From: Methylobacterium aquaticum
Lineage (GTDB): Bacteria; Pseudomonadota; Alphaproteobacteria; Rhizobiales; Beijerinckiaceae
Length of the DNA: 64,000 nucleotides
Assembly (NCBI RefSeq): GCF_016804325.1
Contig: NZ_CP043627.1
Span: 4,167,001 to 4,231,000, forward strand
Reading direction: 5' to 3'
Shown here: piece by piece, positions 33,197 through 41,747 of the stretch
Layout of the letters: every line of letters starts with the position of its first letter
How positions within the stretch are numbered: the first letter of the stretch is position 1
Notes under the pieces: generated by a model
Databases searched by the model: none
What the model was told of the DNA's origin: nothing
Seen by the model: the letters and a program-made list of their open reading frames with translations, nothing else
Made by a program: the position numbers and the translations under genes

Positions 33197-35320
33197 TCAC
33201 GCGCCGGAGCACGCGGCCTTCCTGATCGTGTCGTATTCCGGCAGGGCGCCGGCCGGCATCGGCTTGCCGTAGAGATAGCCCTGGAGCTGGGTGCAGCCCT
33301 CGCGGCGCAGGCATTCGGCCTGGTCCGGCGTCTCGACGCCCTCCGCGGTGGTGGCGATGCCGAGGCTGCGGCCGAGCCCGGTGATCGCCCGCACCACCGC
33401 CAGGGCCTCGCGGCTGTCGCAGACCCCGCTCACGAAGGCACGGTCGATCTTGATCTTGTCGAACCGGAACGCGCACAGGTAGCTCAGGGACGAGTAGCCG
33501 GTGCCGAAATCGTCGAGCGCGATCCGCGTCCCGAGCTGCCCGATCTGTCCCAGCAGCGCGAGGTTGTTCGACGAGGCGTCGAGCAGAACCGATTCGGTGA
33601 TCTCGAGTTCGAGCTGGTCGGCGGGCAGGCCCGAGGCGGCGAGCGCCGAGGCGACCTGCGCCGCGAGCCCCGCGTGGCGGAACTGCACCGGCGACAGGTT
33701 GACGGCGACGCTGCGGCCGCTCGTCCAGCCGCTCGCCTCCCGGCAGGCCTCGCGCAGCACGAAGGCGCCGATCTCGTGGATCAGGCCGGTCTCCTCGGCG
33801 ACCGGGATGAACTCGAGGGGCGAGATCGGGCCGCGCGACGGGTGATGCCAGCGCAGCAGCGCCTCGTACCCGACGGTCTCGCCGTCCTCCGCCCGGACGA
33901 TCGGCTGGTAGTGCAGGCCGAGCTCGCGCCGGGTGATCGCCCCGCGCAGGTCGGTCTCGATCAGGCGGCGGCGGCGGGCCGAGGCCGCGAGGGCGCCGTG
34001 GAAGCGCACGGGCCGGCCGCGACCGCTGCGCTTCGCCTCGTCGAGCGCGAGCTCGGCGCCGCGCAGGAGCCCGTCGGTGCCGTCGGCATCGGCCGGCGCG
34101 AGGGCGATGCCGATGCTGAGGCCGGCGACGATCCGCTGGCCGTCGATCTCGATCGGCTCGCGCGCCGCGGCGACCAGGCGCTCGGCCAGGGCCTCGGCTT
34201 CCGCCTCCGCCGCGAGGAGCGGGACGACGACCGCGAACGAGTCGCCGCCGAGGCGCGCCAGGGTGTCGCCCGGGCGCAGGGCTTCCTGGACGCGCCGGGC
34301 GACGACGCGCAGCAGCTGGTCGCCGACCGGGTGGCCGAGATCGTCGTTGATGCACTTCAAGCCGTCGAGGTCGAGGCACAGCACCGCCGTGCCGGTCGCC
34401 GCCGTGCCCGCCGCCCGGGCGGCCGCGGCCAGGGCCTCGCCGAGCCGCTGCCGGAACAGCTCGCGGTTGGCTAGGCCGGTCAGCATGTCGTAATGGGCGA
34501 GGTGATGGATCCGCACGTTCGCGGCATGCGCCTCGCTGACATCCTCGGCGATGAGCAGGCCGTGGACCGGTTGCTCGCCGCGCCCGGCGATCGCGAGGGC
34601 GCGCATCCGGAGCGTGCGCGGACCGCAGGCGGTCGCGACCGGCGCCTCGAGGACGATCGTGGACGGCGATGGATTGCCGGTCGTCGCGAGGGCGCGCTTC
34701 AGCAGCGTCGCGACGGCGGTCGGCAGGGCCGTCTCAGCCGGCCGGCCGACGAGCGCGCCGGCGCAGCCGCAGAACAGCGTCGTCGCCTGGCGGTTGGCGA
34801 GCCGGATCAGCCCCGTCGTCGCGTCCTGCACGATGACGCTCGACGGCATCGTGGCGACCACGCTGTCGAGAAAGTCCGTCGTGGCGGCCAGCTCGTCGCG
34901 ATGGCGCTCGGCCAGTTCCTTGGCCTTCAGGATCTGCAGCTCCTGCGCCCGCTTCTCGGTGCGGTCGCGGGTGATCTTGGCGAAGCCGAGGAGGCGGCCG
35001 TCCTCGTCCCGGATCGCGTCGATGACGACGAGGGCCCAGAACGCCGTCCCGTCGCGGCGGTAGCGCCAGCCTTCCGCCTCGAAGCGCCCGGTCTCCCGGG
35101 CCTGGCGCAGGCCGGCCTCCGGCACGCCCGCGGCCCGATCCTCCGATCCGTAGAAGCAGGAGAAGTGCCGGCCCACGATCTCGCCGGCAGCGTATCGCTT
35201 GATCCGTGCGGCCCCGTCGTTCCAGTTCACCACGATCCCGTCGGGATCGAGCATGAAGATCGCGTAATCCGTGACGCCCTGGACGAGCAGGCGGTACAGG
35301 ACGTCGGTCGTTGCGGTCAC
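33197..35320 (-). CDS. PAS-PAS-GGDEF-EAL cyclic-di-GMP protein with degenerate GGDEF
   Basis: 707 residues. Two PAS domains come first (about 1-130, with TDYAIFMLDPDGIVVNWN, and 140-270). The GGDEF domain starts LAHYDMLTGLANRELF but the active loop is RLGGDSFAVV, GGDSF instead of GGDEF. The EAL domain is intact, with YEALLRWHHP, NLSPVQFR, LELEITES, IALDDFGTGYSS and FDKIKIDRAF. It is therefore likely a phosphodiesterase that removes cyclic di-GMP, perhaps tuned by GTP bound to the GGDEF part. The PAS domains may sense light, redox or a ligand. The start is GTG. It is a single gene. Confidence 0.9.
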   Translation of the reverse strand: MTATTDVLYRLLVQGVTDYAIFMLDPDGIVVNWNDGAARIKRYAAGEIVGRHFSCFYGSEDRAAGVPEAGLRQARETGRFEAEGWRYRRDGTAFWALVVIDAIRDEDGRLLGFAKITRDRTEKRAQELQILKAKELAERHRDELAATTDFLDSVVATMPSSVIVQDATTGLIRLANRQATTLFCGCAGALVGRPAETALPTAVATLLKRALATTGNPSPSTIVLEAPVATACGPRTLRMRALAIAGRGEQPVHGLLIAEDVSEAHAANVRIHHLAHYDMLTGLANRELFRQRLGEALAAAARAAGTAATGTAVLCLDLDGLKCINDDLGHPVGDQLLRVVARRVQEALRPGDTLARLGGDSFAVVVPLLAAEAEAEALAERLVAAAREPIEIDGQRIVAGLSIGIALAPADADGTDGLLRGAELALDEAKRSGRGRPVRFHGALAASARRRRLIETDLRGAITRRELGLHYQPIVRAEDGETVGYEALLRWHHPSRGPISPLEFIPVAEETGLIHEIGAFVLREACREASGWTSGRSVAVNLSPVQFRHAGLAAQVASALAASGLPADQLELEITESVLLDASSNNLALLGQIGQLGTRIALDDFGTGYSSLSYLCAFRFDKIKIDRAFVSGVCDSREALAVVRAITGLGRSLGIATTAEGVETPDQAECLRREGCTQLQGYLYGKPMPAGALPEYDTIRKAACSGA

Positions 35321-35684
35321 GGCTGCCTGTCCCGGATGCGGCCGAACCCCGGCAAAGTTCGGCGCGATGATGTTCTTACGGGTCCTTGGTGGGCAGGAGT
35401 TTCCTAACGCGGTCCTAAATTACGCTGCCGTAAGGGTCGCAACGGTACGGTCAGGACAAAAAGCCACATTCGTGTTTCCCGCGAAGGCGGAAAAATGTTC
35501 TTCGCGGAAGCGGAGGCGCCGGTGAAAGACACAAAACATGTATTTCGCCGTGACCGTCGGGTGCGGGGCGCCGGACCGTACGGCATGCGCGGCGCCATCG
35601 TTGCGGCGTCGCAAACCGCGACACGCCCGTTCGTCACCGCCGTGGCGGCGTCGTGCAGCGGGCGTGTCGCGAGAGGGGTTTGGC
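35321..35684. other. Intergenic region between the EAL gene and an SDR gene
   Basis: 364 bp with no supported gene. The 130 bp nearest the EAL gene include an AT-richer stretch (ATGATGTTCTTACGG, CCTAAATTACG) where its promoter may lie. Short repeated words GCGAAGGCGG and GCGGAAGCGG occur near 35480-35515. The right end has the hairpin listed at 35617-35671. Confidence 0.4.
35617..35671 (-). terminator. Hairpin downstream of the SDR gene
   Basis: Perfect 13-bp inverted repeat CGCGACACGCCCG and CGGGCGTGTCGCG around a 29-nt loop that can form its own small stem. It begins 14 bp past the SDR stop codon on the minus strand. There is only a short T run (GGTTTG), so it is a probable but not classic terminator. 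Confidence 0.55.
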
Positions 35685-36458
35685 TCAGGCCGGCTTCTGC
35701 GGCGTCAGCACCCGGCCGGTCGGGAAGTCGAAGATCGTCCCGCTCCCGGTCCAGTCCGGGCTCGCCAGCCGCACGATGTGGGGCGCCAGGTCCTCCGGGG
35801 TGCGCAGGGTCTCCGGATCCTCGCCCGGCATCGCGGCCTTGCGCATCGCGGTGCGCAAGGGGCCGGGATTGAGCAGCATCGCCCGCACCGGGGTCGTCTC
35901 GGTCTCGGCCGCGTAGGTCCGCACCAGCGCCTCGAGCGCCGCCTTCGACACCGCGTAGGGGCCCCAATAGGCCCGGCACGACGAGGCCGCGCCGGAGCTG
36001 ACGAACACCGCCCGCCCCGCATCGGAGCGGCGCAGGAGCGGATCGAGGGAGCGGATCAGGCGCCAGTTCGCCGTGACGTTGACGTCCATCACGTTCGCCC
36101 AGACCTTCGGGTCGACATGCCCGAGCGGCATCAGCTTGCCGAGCACGCCGGCATTGCCGACGAGCACGTCGAGCCGGCCCCAGCGCTCGTTGATCGCGGC
36201 GCCGAGGCGGTCGATGGCGTCGTAGTCGGAGAGGTCGAGGGGGACGAGGGTGGCGGAGCCGCCCGCCGCCCGGACGGCGTCGTCGAGATCCTCGAGGGCG
36301 CCTTGCGTGCGGGCGACCGCGATCACGTGGGCGCCGGCCTCGGCCAGCGCCAGGGACACCGCGCGGCCGATGCCGCGCGAGGCACCCGTCACGACGGCGA
36401 TGCGGTCGGCGAGGGGCTTGGCGGGGAGGGGCTTGGCGGGGAGAAGGATGTCGGACAT
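35685..36458 (-). CDS. Short-chain dehydrogenase/reductase
   Basis: 257 residues. The fold has VVTGASRGIGRAVSLALAEAG, LVGNAGVLG, VSSGAASSCRAYWGPYAVSK with the catalytic Ser, Tyr and Lys, and LLNPGPLRTAMR. The N-terminus carries a perfect 15-bp tandem duplication that encodes PAKPLPAKPL. The family oxidises or reduces small alcohols and ketones; the substrate is not predictable. It lies 14 bp after purF in the same direction and could be co-transcribed with it, an order seen in other alphaproteobacteria. Confidence 0.85.
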   Translation of the reverse strand: MSDILLPAKPLPAKPLADRIAVVTGASRGIGRAVSLALAEAGAHVIAVARTQGALEDLDDAVRAAGGSATLVPLDLSDYDAIDRLGAAINERWGRLDVLVGNAGVLGKLMPLGHVDPKVWANVMDVNVTANWRLIRSLDPLLRRSDAGRAVFVSSGAASSCRAYWGPYAVSKAALEALVRTYAAETETTPVRAMLLNPGPLRTAMRKAAMPGEDPETLRTPEDLAPHIVRLASPDWTGSGTIFDFPTGRVLTPQKPA

Positions 36459-36472
36459 CGGGGGCCTTGCGC

Positions 36473-37975
36473 TCAGTCGGCCTCGGCGAGGATCGCCATC
36501 CGGCGCGGCGAGGCGACCGCGAGGTCGGTCAGCGCCGTCGGGTAGTCGCCGGTGAAGCAGTGGTCGGTGTATTGCGGGCAGGAGGCGTCGCGGCCCTCCT
36601 CGCCCATCGCCCGGTACAGCCCCTCGATCGACAGGAAGGCGAGCGAGTCGGCGCCGATATACTGGCGCATGCTCTCGAGGTCGTGGGTGGCGGCGAGCAG
36701 CTTCTCCTTCTCCGGCGTGTCGATGCCGTAGAAGTCGGGATGGGTGATCGGCGGCGAGGCGATGCGGAAATGCACCTCGCGGGCCCCGGCCTCGCGCATC
36801 ATCCGGACGATCTTCACCGAGGTGGTGCCGCGCACCAGGCTGTCGTCGACCAGCACGATCCGCTTGCCCTCGACCGCCGCCCGGTTGGCCGAGTGCTTCA
36901 TCCTGACGCCCAGTTCGCGCACCGACTGGGTCGGCTGGATGAAGGTGCGGCCGACATAGTGGTTGCGGATGATCCCGAGCTCGTAGGGCAGCCCGGTCTG
37001 CTGGGCGTAGCCGAGCGCCGCCGGCACGCCGGAATCCGGCACCGGGATGATGATGTCGGCCTCGGCCGGCGATTCCTTCGCCAGTTCGACGCCGATGTTC
37101 TTGCGCACCGAGTAGACGTTCTTGCCGTTCACGACCGAATCGGGACGGGCGAAGTAGATGTACTCGAAGATGCAGGGGCGCAGCGGTTGCGCCCGGGCGA
37201 AGCGGATCGACTCGATGCCCTCTTCCGAGATCACCACCATCTCGCCGTTCTCGACGTCGCGCACGAAGCGGGCGCCGATGATGTCCAGCGCGCAGGTCTC
37301 GGAGGCCAGGATGTAGCGGCCGTCGAGCTCGCCCAGCACCAGCGGGCGGATGCCGAGCGGATCGCGGGCGCCGATCAGCTTCTTGTTCGTCATCATCACG
37401 AGGGCGTAGGCGCCCTCGATCTGGCGCAGCGCATCCATCACCCGGTCGACGATGCGGACGTGGCGCGAGCGGGCGACGAGGTGGAGGATCGCTTCCGTGT
37501 CGGAGGTCGACTGGCAGATCGCGCCGTCGCGCACGAGCTGGCGGCGCAGCAGGAGGCCGTTGGTCAGGTTGCCGTTATGGGCGACCGAGAGCCCGCCGGT
37601 CTCGAGCTCGGCGAAGAGCGGCTGCACGTTGCGCAGGATCGTCTCGCCGGTGGTCGAGTAGCGCACGTGGCCGATCGCGGTCTCGCCCTTCAGGCGCTCG
37701 ATCGTCGCGAGGTCGGAGAACGAATCGCCGACGAGGCCCATGCGGCGCTCGGAATGGAACACCCGGCCGTCGAACGACACGATGCCGGCCGCCTCCTGGC
37801 CGCGATGCTGCAGGGCGTGCAGGCCGAGCGCCACGATCGCCGAGGCGTCCGGGTGGCCGTAGATGCCGAAGACCCCGCATTCCTCGCGCAAGGTATCGCC
37901 GTCGAGGTCGAGATCGCCGCCGAACGCCTCGCTCGCCCCGGGGGCGCCCCGGAAGGTTTCGCTGCGTGCTGACAT
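36473..37975 (-). CDS. purF: Amidophosphoribosyltransferase PurF
   Basis: 500 residues. The N-terminal nucleophile Cys (C33 in REECGVFGIYG) follows a short propeptide that is removed in mature enzymes. The glutaminase domain has HALQHRGQEAAGIV and GHVRYSTTG, with SVAHNGNLTN. The phosphoribosyl domain has the PRPP motif RIVLVDDSLVRGTTS and a [4Fe-4S]-type Cys pattern toward the end (ASCPQYTDHCFTGDYP). It makes 5-phosphoribosylamine in the first step of purine synthesis. The ATG at 37975 is used. It follows cvpA, an order shared with E. coli (cvpA-purF). Confidence 0.96.
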   Translation of the reverse strand: MSARSETFRGAPGASEAFGGDLDLDGDTLREECGVFGIYGHPDASAIVALGLHALQHRGQEAAGIVSFDGRVFHSERRMGLVGDSFSDLATIERLKGETAIGHVRYSTTGETILRNVQPLFAELETGGLSVAHNGNLTNGLLLRRQLVRDGAICQSTSDTEAILHLVARSRHVRIVDRVMDALRQIEGAYALVMMTNKKLIGARDPLGIRPLVLGELDGRYILASETCALDIIGARFVRDVENGEMVVISEEGIESIRFARAQPLRPCIFEYIYFARPDSVVNGKNVYSVRKNIGVELAKESPAEADIIIPVPDSGVPAALGYAQQTGLPYELGIIRNHYVGRTFIQPTQSVRELGVRMKHSANRAAVEGKRIVLVDDSLVRGTTSVKIVRMMREAGAREVHFRIASPPITHPDFYGIDTPEKEKLLAATHDLESMRQYIGADSLAFLSIEGLYRAMGEEGRDASCPQYTDHCFTGDYPTALTDLAVASPRRMAILAEAD

Positions 37976-38197
37976 GATGAGAAGCCCCTGGTGGCCGGTC
38001 ACCGCACGGCCTCGCCTCGCCGACCCCGCGCACCGACACCATCCGCGCGCGAGCCTGATTCACCCGGAAAGGCAGGTTTCGGGCCGCCCGCAGCCGAAGC
38101 GTTGCGTCCGATCGTTTGCCTCACCGCCGGCTATGTAATCGCTGCCTTCGGCGGAACCAAGGCGTCAAACGTGCGTTGCGCGCCGTACCTCACATGC

Positions 38198-38223
38198 AAA
38201 GGGCGCCGGTCGGGCGCCCTTTT
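38198..38223. terminator. Hairpin between cvpA and purF
   Basis: AAAGGGCGCC and GGCGCCCTTT pair around a short loop (38198-38223), with a T run on both strands (CCCTTTTC on plus, CCCTTTGC on minus). It lies 25 bp after the cvpA stop codon. It may end or attenuate transcription between cvpA and purF. Confidence 0.6.
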
Positions 38224-38248
38224 CGTCGGTCTGGTGAACGGTTCCGTG

Positions 38249-38842
38249 TCAGCGGCGCGGGGCGGCATCGGTCCGGCGCTGGGGCGGGGTATCGGCCTCG
38301 GCCGGGGCGTCGGTGCCCGGATCGGTCTCGGGCTTGGGCTTGCGGAACTGCTTGAGCAGGCCTTCCGGGTTGTCCGGCAGCATCGCCACCAGCTTCTGGC
38401 CGCTGTTCTCCAGGATCTCGCGGCTGCGGGCCTGCTGGGCCCAGTCCGGCACCTTGCCCTGGACCAGCCAGGCCAGGAACACCCAGCCGATGACGCAGAT
38501 CAGGAAGCCGCGGGCCGCCCCGAAGGCGAGGCCGAGGCTGCGGTCGACCGCGCCGATGCGCGAATCGAGGATGAGGTCCGAGATCTTCACGGTGATCACC
38601 GAGACCACCAGCAGGGTCACGAGAAAGATCGCGGCGATCGACGCCACCAGGGCGACCGTGTCGCTGGAGACGTGCTGCTTCACGGTCGGCAGCAGCAGGG
38701 GGTGCAGGGTCCAGGCGAGGCCGGCCGCCGCGACCCAGGCCACGATCGCCAGCACCTCGCGGGTGAAGCCCCGCACCGCCGCGAGCAACGCGGAGATGAC
38801 GACGACACCCAGCACGACGAGATCGAGAACGGAAAACGGCAT
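38249..38842 (-). CDS. cvpA: CvpA family membrane protein
   Basis: 197 residues with four hydrophobic helices in the first 140. The start FSVLDLVVLGVVVISALLAAVRGFTREVL and the Gly/Asp-rich DSRIGAVDRSLGLAFGAARGFL are typical of CvpA. The cytosolic tail is hydrophilic and Pro-rich. CvpA is needed for colicin V secretion and membrane stress tolerance in enterics; its biochemical job is not settled. It precedes purF, as often found. Confidence 0.88.
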   Translation of the reverse strand: MPFSVLDLVVLGVVVISALLAAVRGFTREVLAIVAWVAAAGLAWTLHPLLLPTVKQHVSSDTVALVASIAAIFLVTLLVVSVITVKISDLILDSRIGAVDRSLGLAFGAARGFLICVIGWVFLAWLVQGKVPDWAQQARSREILENSGQKLVAMLPDNPEGLLKQFRKPKPETDPGTDAPAEADTPPQRRTDAAPRR

Positions 38843-38992
38843 CGGCAGGAACAGGTTCGGGGGCGTGAGCGTTGGCTCGGGTCGCGGCTGCCCTGCACCG
38901 CCGGGGTTGTATACGCTGCCCGAGCCAATCCGTCACCCTGCCCTCGGCGGCCCCGGTGACGCCGCGCGGTGTGACGTCCTGCGCCGATGTCA

Positions 38993-39230
38993 GAGCCTGT
39001 TTGATGGTCTGCTCCAGCCGATCTGGCGCAGACATCGCCACCTCATCCCGTCATCCTGGGTCCGCGAAGCGGAACCCGGGATCCATAACCGCTGACGGTG
39101 CAGGATGAGGCGGATAACGATCCGCCTTTTTCTTCGGCGTCAGCGGTTATGGATCCCGGGTTCTCGTCTTCGACGAGCCCCAGGATGACGTTGTTGGGTT
39201 TGAAATTGGTATTGCCAGTCAAGCCGGCTC
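38993..39230. mobile_element. Short inverted-repeat element (MITE-like), copy 1, next to radA
   Basis: 238 bp. Ends are GAGCCTGTTTGA and, on the other side, TCAAGCCGGCTC, an imperfect inverted repeat. TCA flanks both sides (38990-38992 and 39231-39233), fitting a 3-bp target duplication. The core (39050-39190) is a long palindrome: CGTCATCCTGGG...ACCCGGGATCCATAACCGC mirrored by GCGGTTATGGATCCCGGGT...CCCAGGATGACG. No protein is encoded. The right TCA is the TGA stop of radA. Confidence 0.65.
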
Positions 39231-40685
39231 TCAAACATCCTCGTCGTCGTAGGCCGGCATCCGCTGCGGCGGACGCCGCCCGCCCCGGACCGGCTTGCCG
39301 CTGGCGGCGACCCCCGCCACCAGGTCGGCGATGTGGCGCAGGGATTCCGCCGGAAACCCCGTCCCTGACCCGTCGCGGCCGGCGCCTTCGCGGCCTTGCG
39401 GCATCAGCGCCTTGGCAAAGCCGAGCTTCTGCGCCTCCTTCAGCCGCGCCGGGGCCTGCGCCACCGGCCGGATCGCCCCCGACAGGCCGACCTCGCCGAA
39501 ATACACCGCATCCGAGGGTAGGGCCGAGCCCGAGAGCGAGGAGACGAGGGCTGCCGCCACCGCGAGGTCGGCCGCCGGCTCGCCGATGCGTAACCCCCCC
39601 GCGACGTTGAGGTAGACGTCGTGGCCGCCTAACCGGATGCCGCCATGGGCCTCCAGCACCGCCAGCACCATCGACAGCCGGTTGGGATCCCAGCCGACCA
39701 CGGCGCGCCGCGGCATGCCGAGGGCGGACGGCGCCACCAGGGCCTGGATCTCGACGAGGAGGGGCCGGGTGCCCTCCATGCCGGCGAAGACCGCGGTCCC
39801 CGGCGCCGCGAGGTCGCGCCCGGCGAGGAACAGGGCCGAGGGGTTCGGCACCTCGGCGAGCCCCCCGTCGGTCATCTCGAACACGCCGATCTCGTCGGTC
39901 GGGCCGAAGCGGTTCTTGACCGCGCGCAGGATGCGGAAATGGTGGCCCTGGTCGCCCTCGAACGAGGCCACCGCATCGACCATGTGCTCGACCACGCGGG
40001 GGCCGGCGATCTGCCCGTCCTTGGTGACGTGGCCGACCAGGATCACGGCGGTGCCGGAGGTCTTGGCGAAGCGGATCAGGCTCTGGGCGGAGCCGCGGAC
40101 CTGGGTCACGGTGCCGGGGGCCGATTCCACCGTCTCGGTCCACATCGTCTGGATCGAATCGATGATGGCGAGCGCCGGCGGCCTGCCCTGGCTCAGGGTC
40201 GCGATGATGTCCTCGACATTGGTCTCGGCGGCGAGTTCCACCGGCGCGCTCGCGAGACCCAGCCGCTCGGCCCGCAGGCGCACCTGGCCCACCGCCTCCT
40301 CGCCCGAGATGTAGGCGACGCGCTCGCCCCGTTTCGCCAGCGCCGCGGAGGCCTGCATCAGCAGCGTCGACTTGCCGATGCCGGGATCGCCCCCGAGCAG
40401 GATCACCGAGCCGCGCACGAAGCCGCCCCCCGTCACCCGGTCGAGCTCGGCGATGCCCGACGAGGTGCGCGGCGCCTCCTTGACCTCGCCGGTCAGCCCT
40501 TCGAGCGGGAAGATCCGTCCCCGCGCCCGGCTCGGCCGGGTCGCGACCGGGCCGGAGACGGGGCTTGCCGCGCCGGTCTCCTCGACGATCGTGTTCCAGC
40601 CGTTGCAGGCCTCGCAGCGGCCGCGCCAGCGATTGTAGACCGCGCCGCAGGACTGGCAGGCGAAGGTCTGGTGGTTCTTCGCCAT
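39231..40685 (-). CDS. radA: DNA repair protein RadA (Sms)
   Basis: 484 residues. A zinc finger opens the protein (CQSCG and CEACNGW). The RecA-like core has Walker A GGDPGIGKST, Walker B LAIIDSIQTMW and the RadA motif KNRFGPTDEIGVFEM. The C-terminal part is Lon-like (VYFGEVGLSGAIRPV). RadA processes recombination intermediates and extends the D-loop. The last residues MPAYDDEDV end exactly at the edge of a repeat element, which raises the question of whether the natural C-terminus is altered. The downstream neighbour is cvpA, beyond the element. Confidence 0.95.
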   Translation of the reverse strand: MAKNHQTFACQSCGAVYNRWRGRCEACNGWNTIVEETGAASPVSGPVATRPSRARGRIFPLEGLTGEVKEAPRTSSGIAELDRVTGGGFVRGSVILLGGDPGIGKSTLLMQASAALAKRGERVAYISGEEAVGQVRLRAERLGLASAPVELAAETNVEDIIATLSQGRPPALAIIDSIQTMWTETVESAPGTVTQVRGSAQSLIRFAKTSGTAVILVGHVTKDGQIAGPRVVEHMVDAVASFEGDQGHHFRILRAVKNRFGPTDEIGVFEMTDGGLAEVPNPSALFLAGRDLAAPGTAVFAGMEGTRPLLVEIQALVAPSALGMPRRAVVGWDPNRLSMVLAVLEAHGGIRLGGHDVYLNVAGGLRIGEPAADLAVAAALVSSLSGSALPSDAVYFGEVGLSGAIRPVAQAPARLKEAQKLGFAKALMPQGREGAGRDGSGTGFPAESLRHIADLVAGVAASGKPVRGGRRPPQRMPAYDDEDV

Positions 40686-40770
40686 CGGCGGCCTCCGGAT
40701 CGGGGCCGCGCGCCGGCCGCCTCATGCGTTCCTGATATGTCCCGAGGGGCGCGCCGTTGCAACTGCGCGC

Positions 40771-40875
40771 CAGGGCGTTCTGCGACGAAGCGGAGGCCGG
40801 TTCGTCGCGGAAAACGCGGCAAAAACAGAGACCTGGAGCACGGCCCGAGTGCAGCGCGACCGGGCCGTGCTCCAG
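40771..40875 (-). repeat. Interspersed repeat family C, copy 2
   Basis: Inverted copy of the repeat at 32599-32704. On the minus strand it reads CTGGAGC, a strong stem (GCACGGCCCGGTCGCGC and partner), then GTTTTTGCCGCGTTTTCCGC and GACGAACCGG. It is clearly diverged from copy 1 but keeps the stem and the TTTTGCCGC/GACGAACCGG block. It lies between radA and cytochrome b561, which are divergent. Confidence 0.7.
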
Positions 40876-40962
40876 CGACGGTTCAGACACGAACCCGCCG
40901 CGCTCGCGTCCCAATCCCCGGCGAAAGCTCGGCCGTATTCTCGCGTGGAGGACGCGCACCCG

Positions 40963-41526
40963 ATGTCACGGCCCGGCCGAGCTTTCCATTACGACCGCGT
41001 CCAGCGCGGCTTCCACTGGCTGATGGCGGCGCTGATCGTCGTGGCGCTGGCCTTGGGCATCTATGCCGCCTGGCAGGTGCCCGGCACCTCGCCGCGGCGC
41101 GAGATCCTCGACATCCACAAGTCGATCGGCCTGACGGTGCTGCTGCTCCTGCCGCTGCGCTTCGTCTATCGGCTGGTCGCCGGCGAGCCGGCCTACCGTG
41201 CGCCGCCGTCGCGCCACGCCCACATCGCCGCGACGCTGGCGCATCTCACCCTCTACGCCCTGATGCTGCTCCTGCCCGTCAGCGGCTACGTCTACTCGGC
41301 GGCGGGCGGCTACGGCCTGCCCTGGTTCGGGGTCTTCTCGTTCCCGCGCCTCGTGCCGGTCGACAAGGCGTTGTCGCAGGCGGGCTACGGCGCCCATTAC
41401 TGGATCGCCTGGGGGCTCGGGATCGTGCTCGGCCTGCACGTCCTTGCTGTGGCCTGGCACGCCTGGATCCGCCGCGACGAGGTGATGGGGCGGATGTGGC
41501 CGGCGCGGGGAGACGCTTCTGTTTGA
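40963..41526 (+). CDS. Cytochrome b561 family protein
   Basis: 187 residues with four membrane helices. Heme-ligand His residues are in the expected places: FHWLMAALIVVALALGIYA, DIHKSIGLTVLLLLPLRF, LAHLTLYALMLLLPVSGY and GLHVLAVAWHAW. Such proteins shuttle electrons between quinol and periplasmic acceptors, for example superoxide. The ATG at 40963 follows GGAGGA at 11 nt; a GTG six codons upstream is possible. Confidence 0.87.
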   Translation: MSRPGRAFHYDRVQRGFHWLMAALIVVALALGIYAAWQVPGTSPRREILDIHKSIGLTVLLLLPLRFVYRLVAGEPAYRAPPSRHAHIAATLAHLTLYALMLLLPVSGYVYSAAGGYGLPWFGVFSFPRLVPVDKALSQAGYGAHYWIAWGLGIVLGLHVLAVAWHAWIRRDEVMGRMWPARGDASV

Positions 41527-41556
41527 CATGATTGCATCAAATTAAAGCGCGGGATC

Positions 41557-41706
41557 CCTTCTCCCGTGTGGGAGAGGGGTAGGGGTGAGGGTGACACGCT
41601 TCAGGACTAGGCACTGAGCGTCACGCTGCCAGCACAACGTTACGAGCCCGACTCAGGACCGTATCACCCTCACCCCCGGCCCCTCTCCCACACGGGAGAG
41701 GGGAGA
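41557..41706. repeat. Intergenic inverted repeat, about 150 bp
   Basis: Arms CTCCCGTGTGGGAGAGGGG + TAGGGGTGAGGGTGA on the left and TCACCCTCACCCCC + GGCCCCTCTCCCACACGGG on the right enclose about 70 bp of unique sequence. Each arm also has its own short hairpin (CTCCCGTGTGGGAG). It lies between cytochrome b561 and a TetR gene that converge, where it may stop transcription. No second copy is in the window. Confidence 0.75.
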
Positions 41707-41747
41707 CGTGCTTTGCTTTTATTTGGAAAGATCGAACAAAATCTGCA

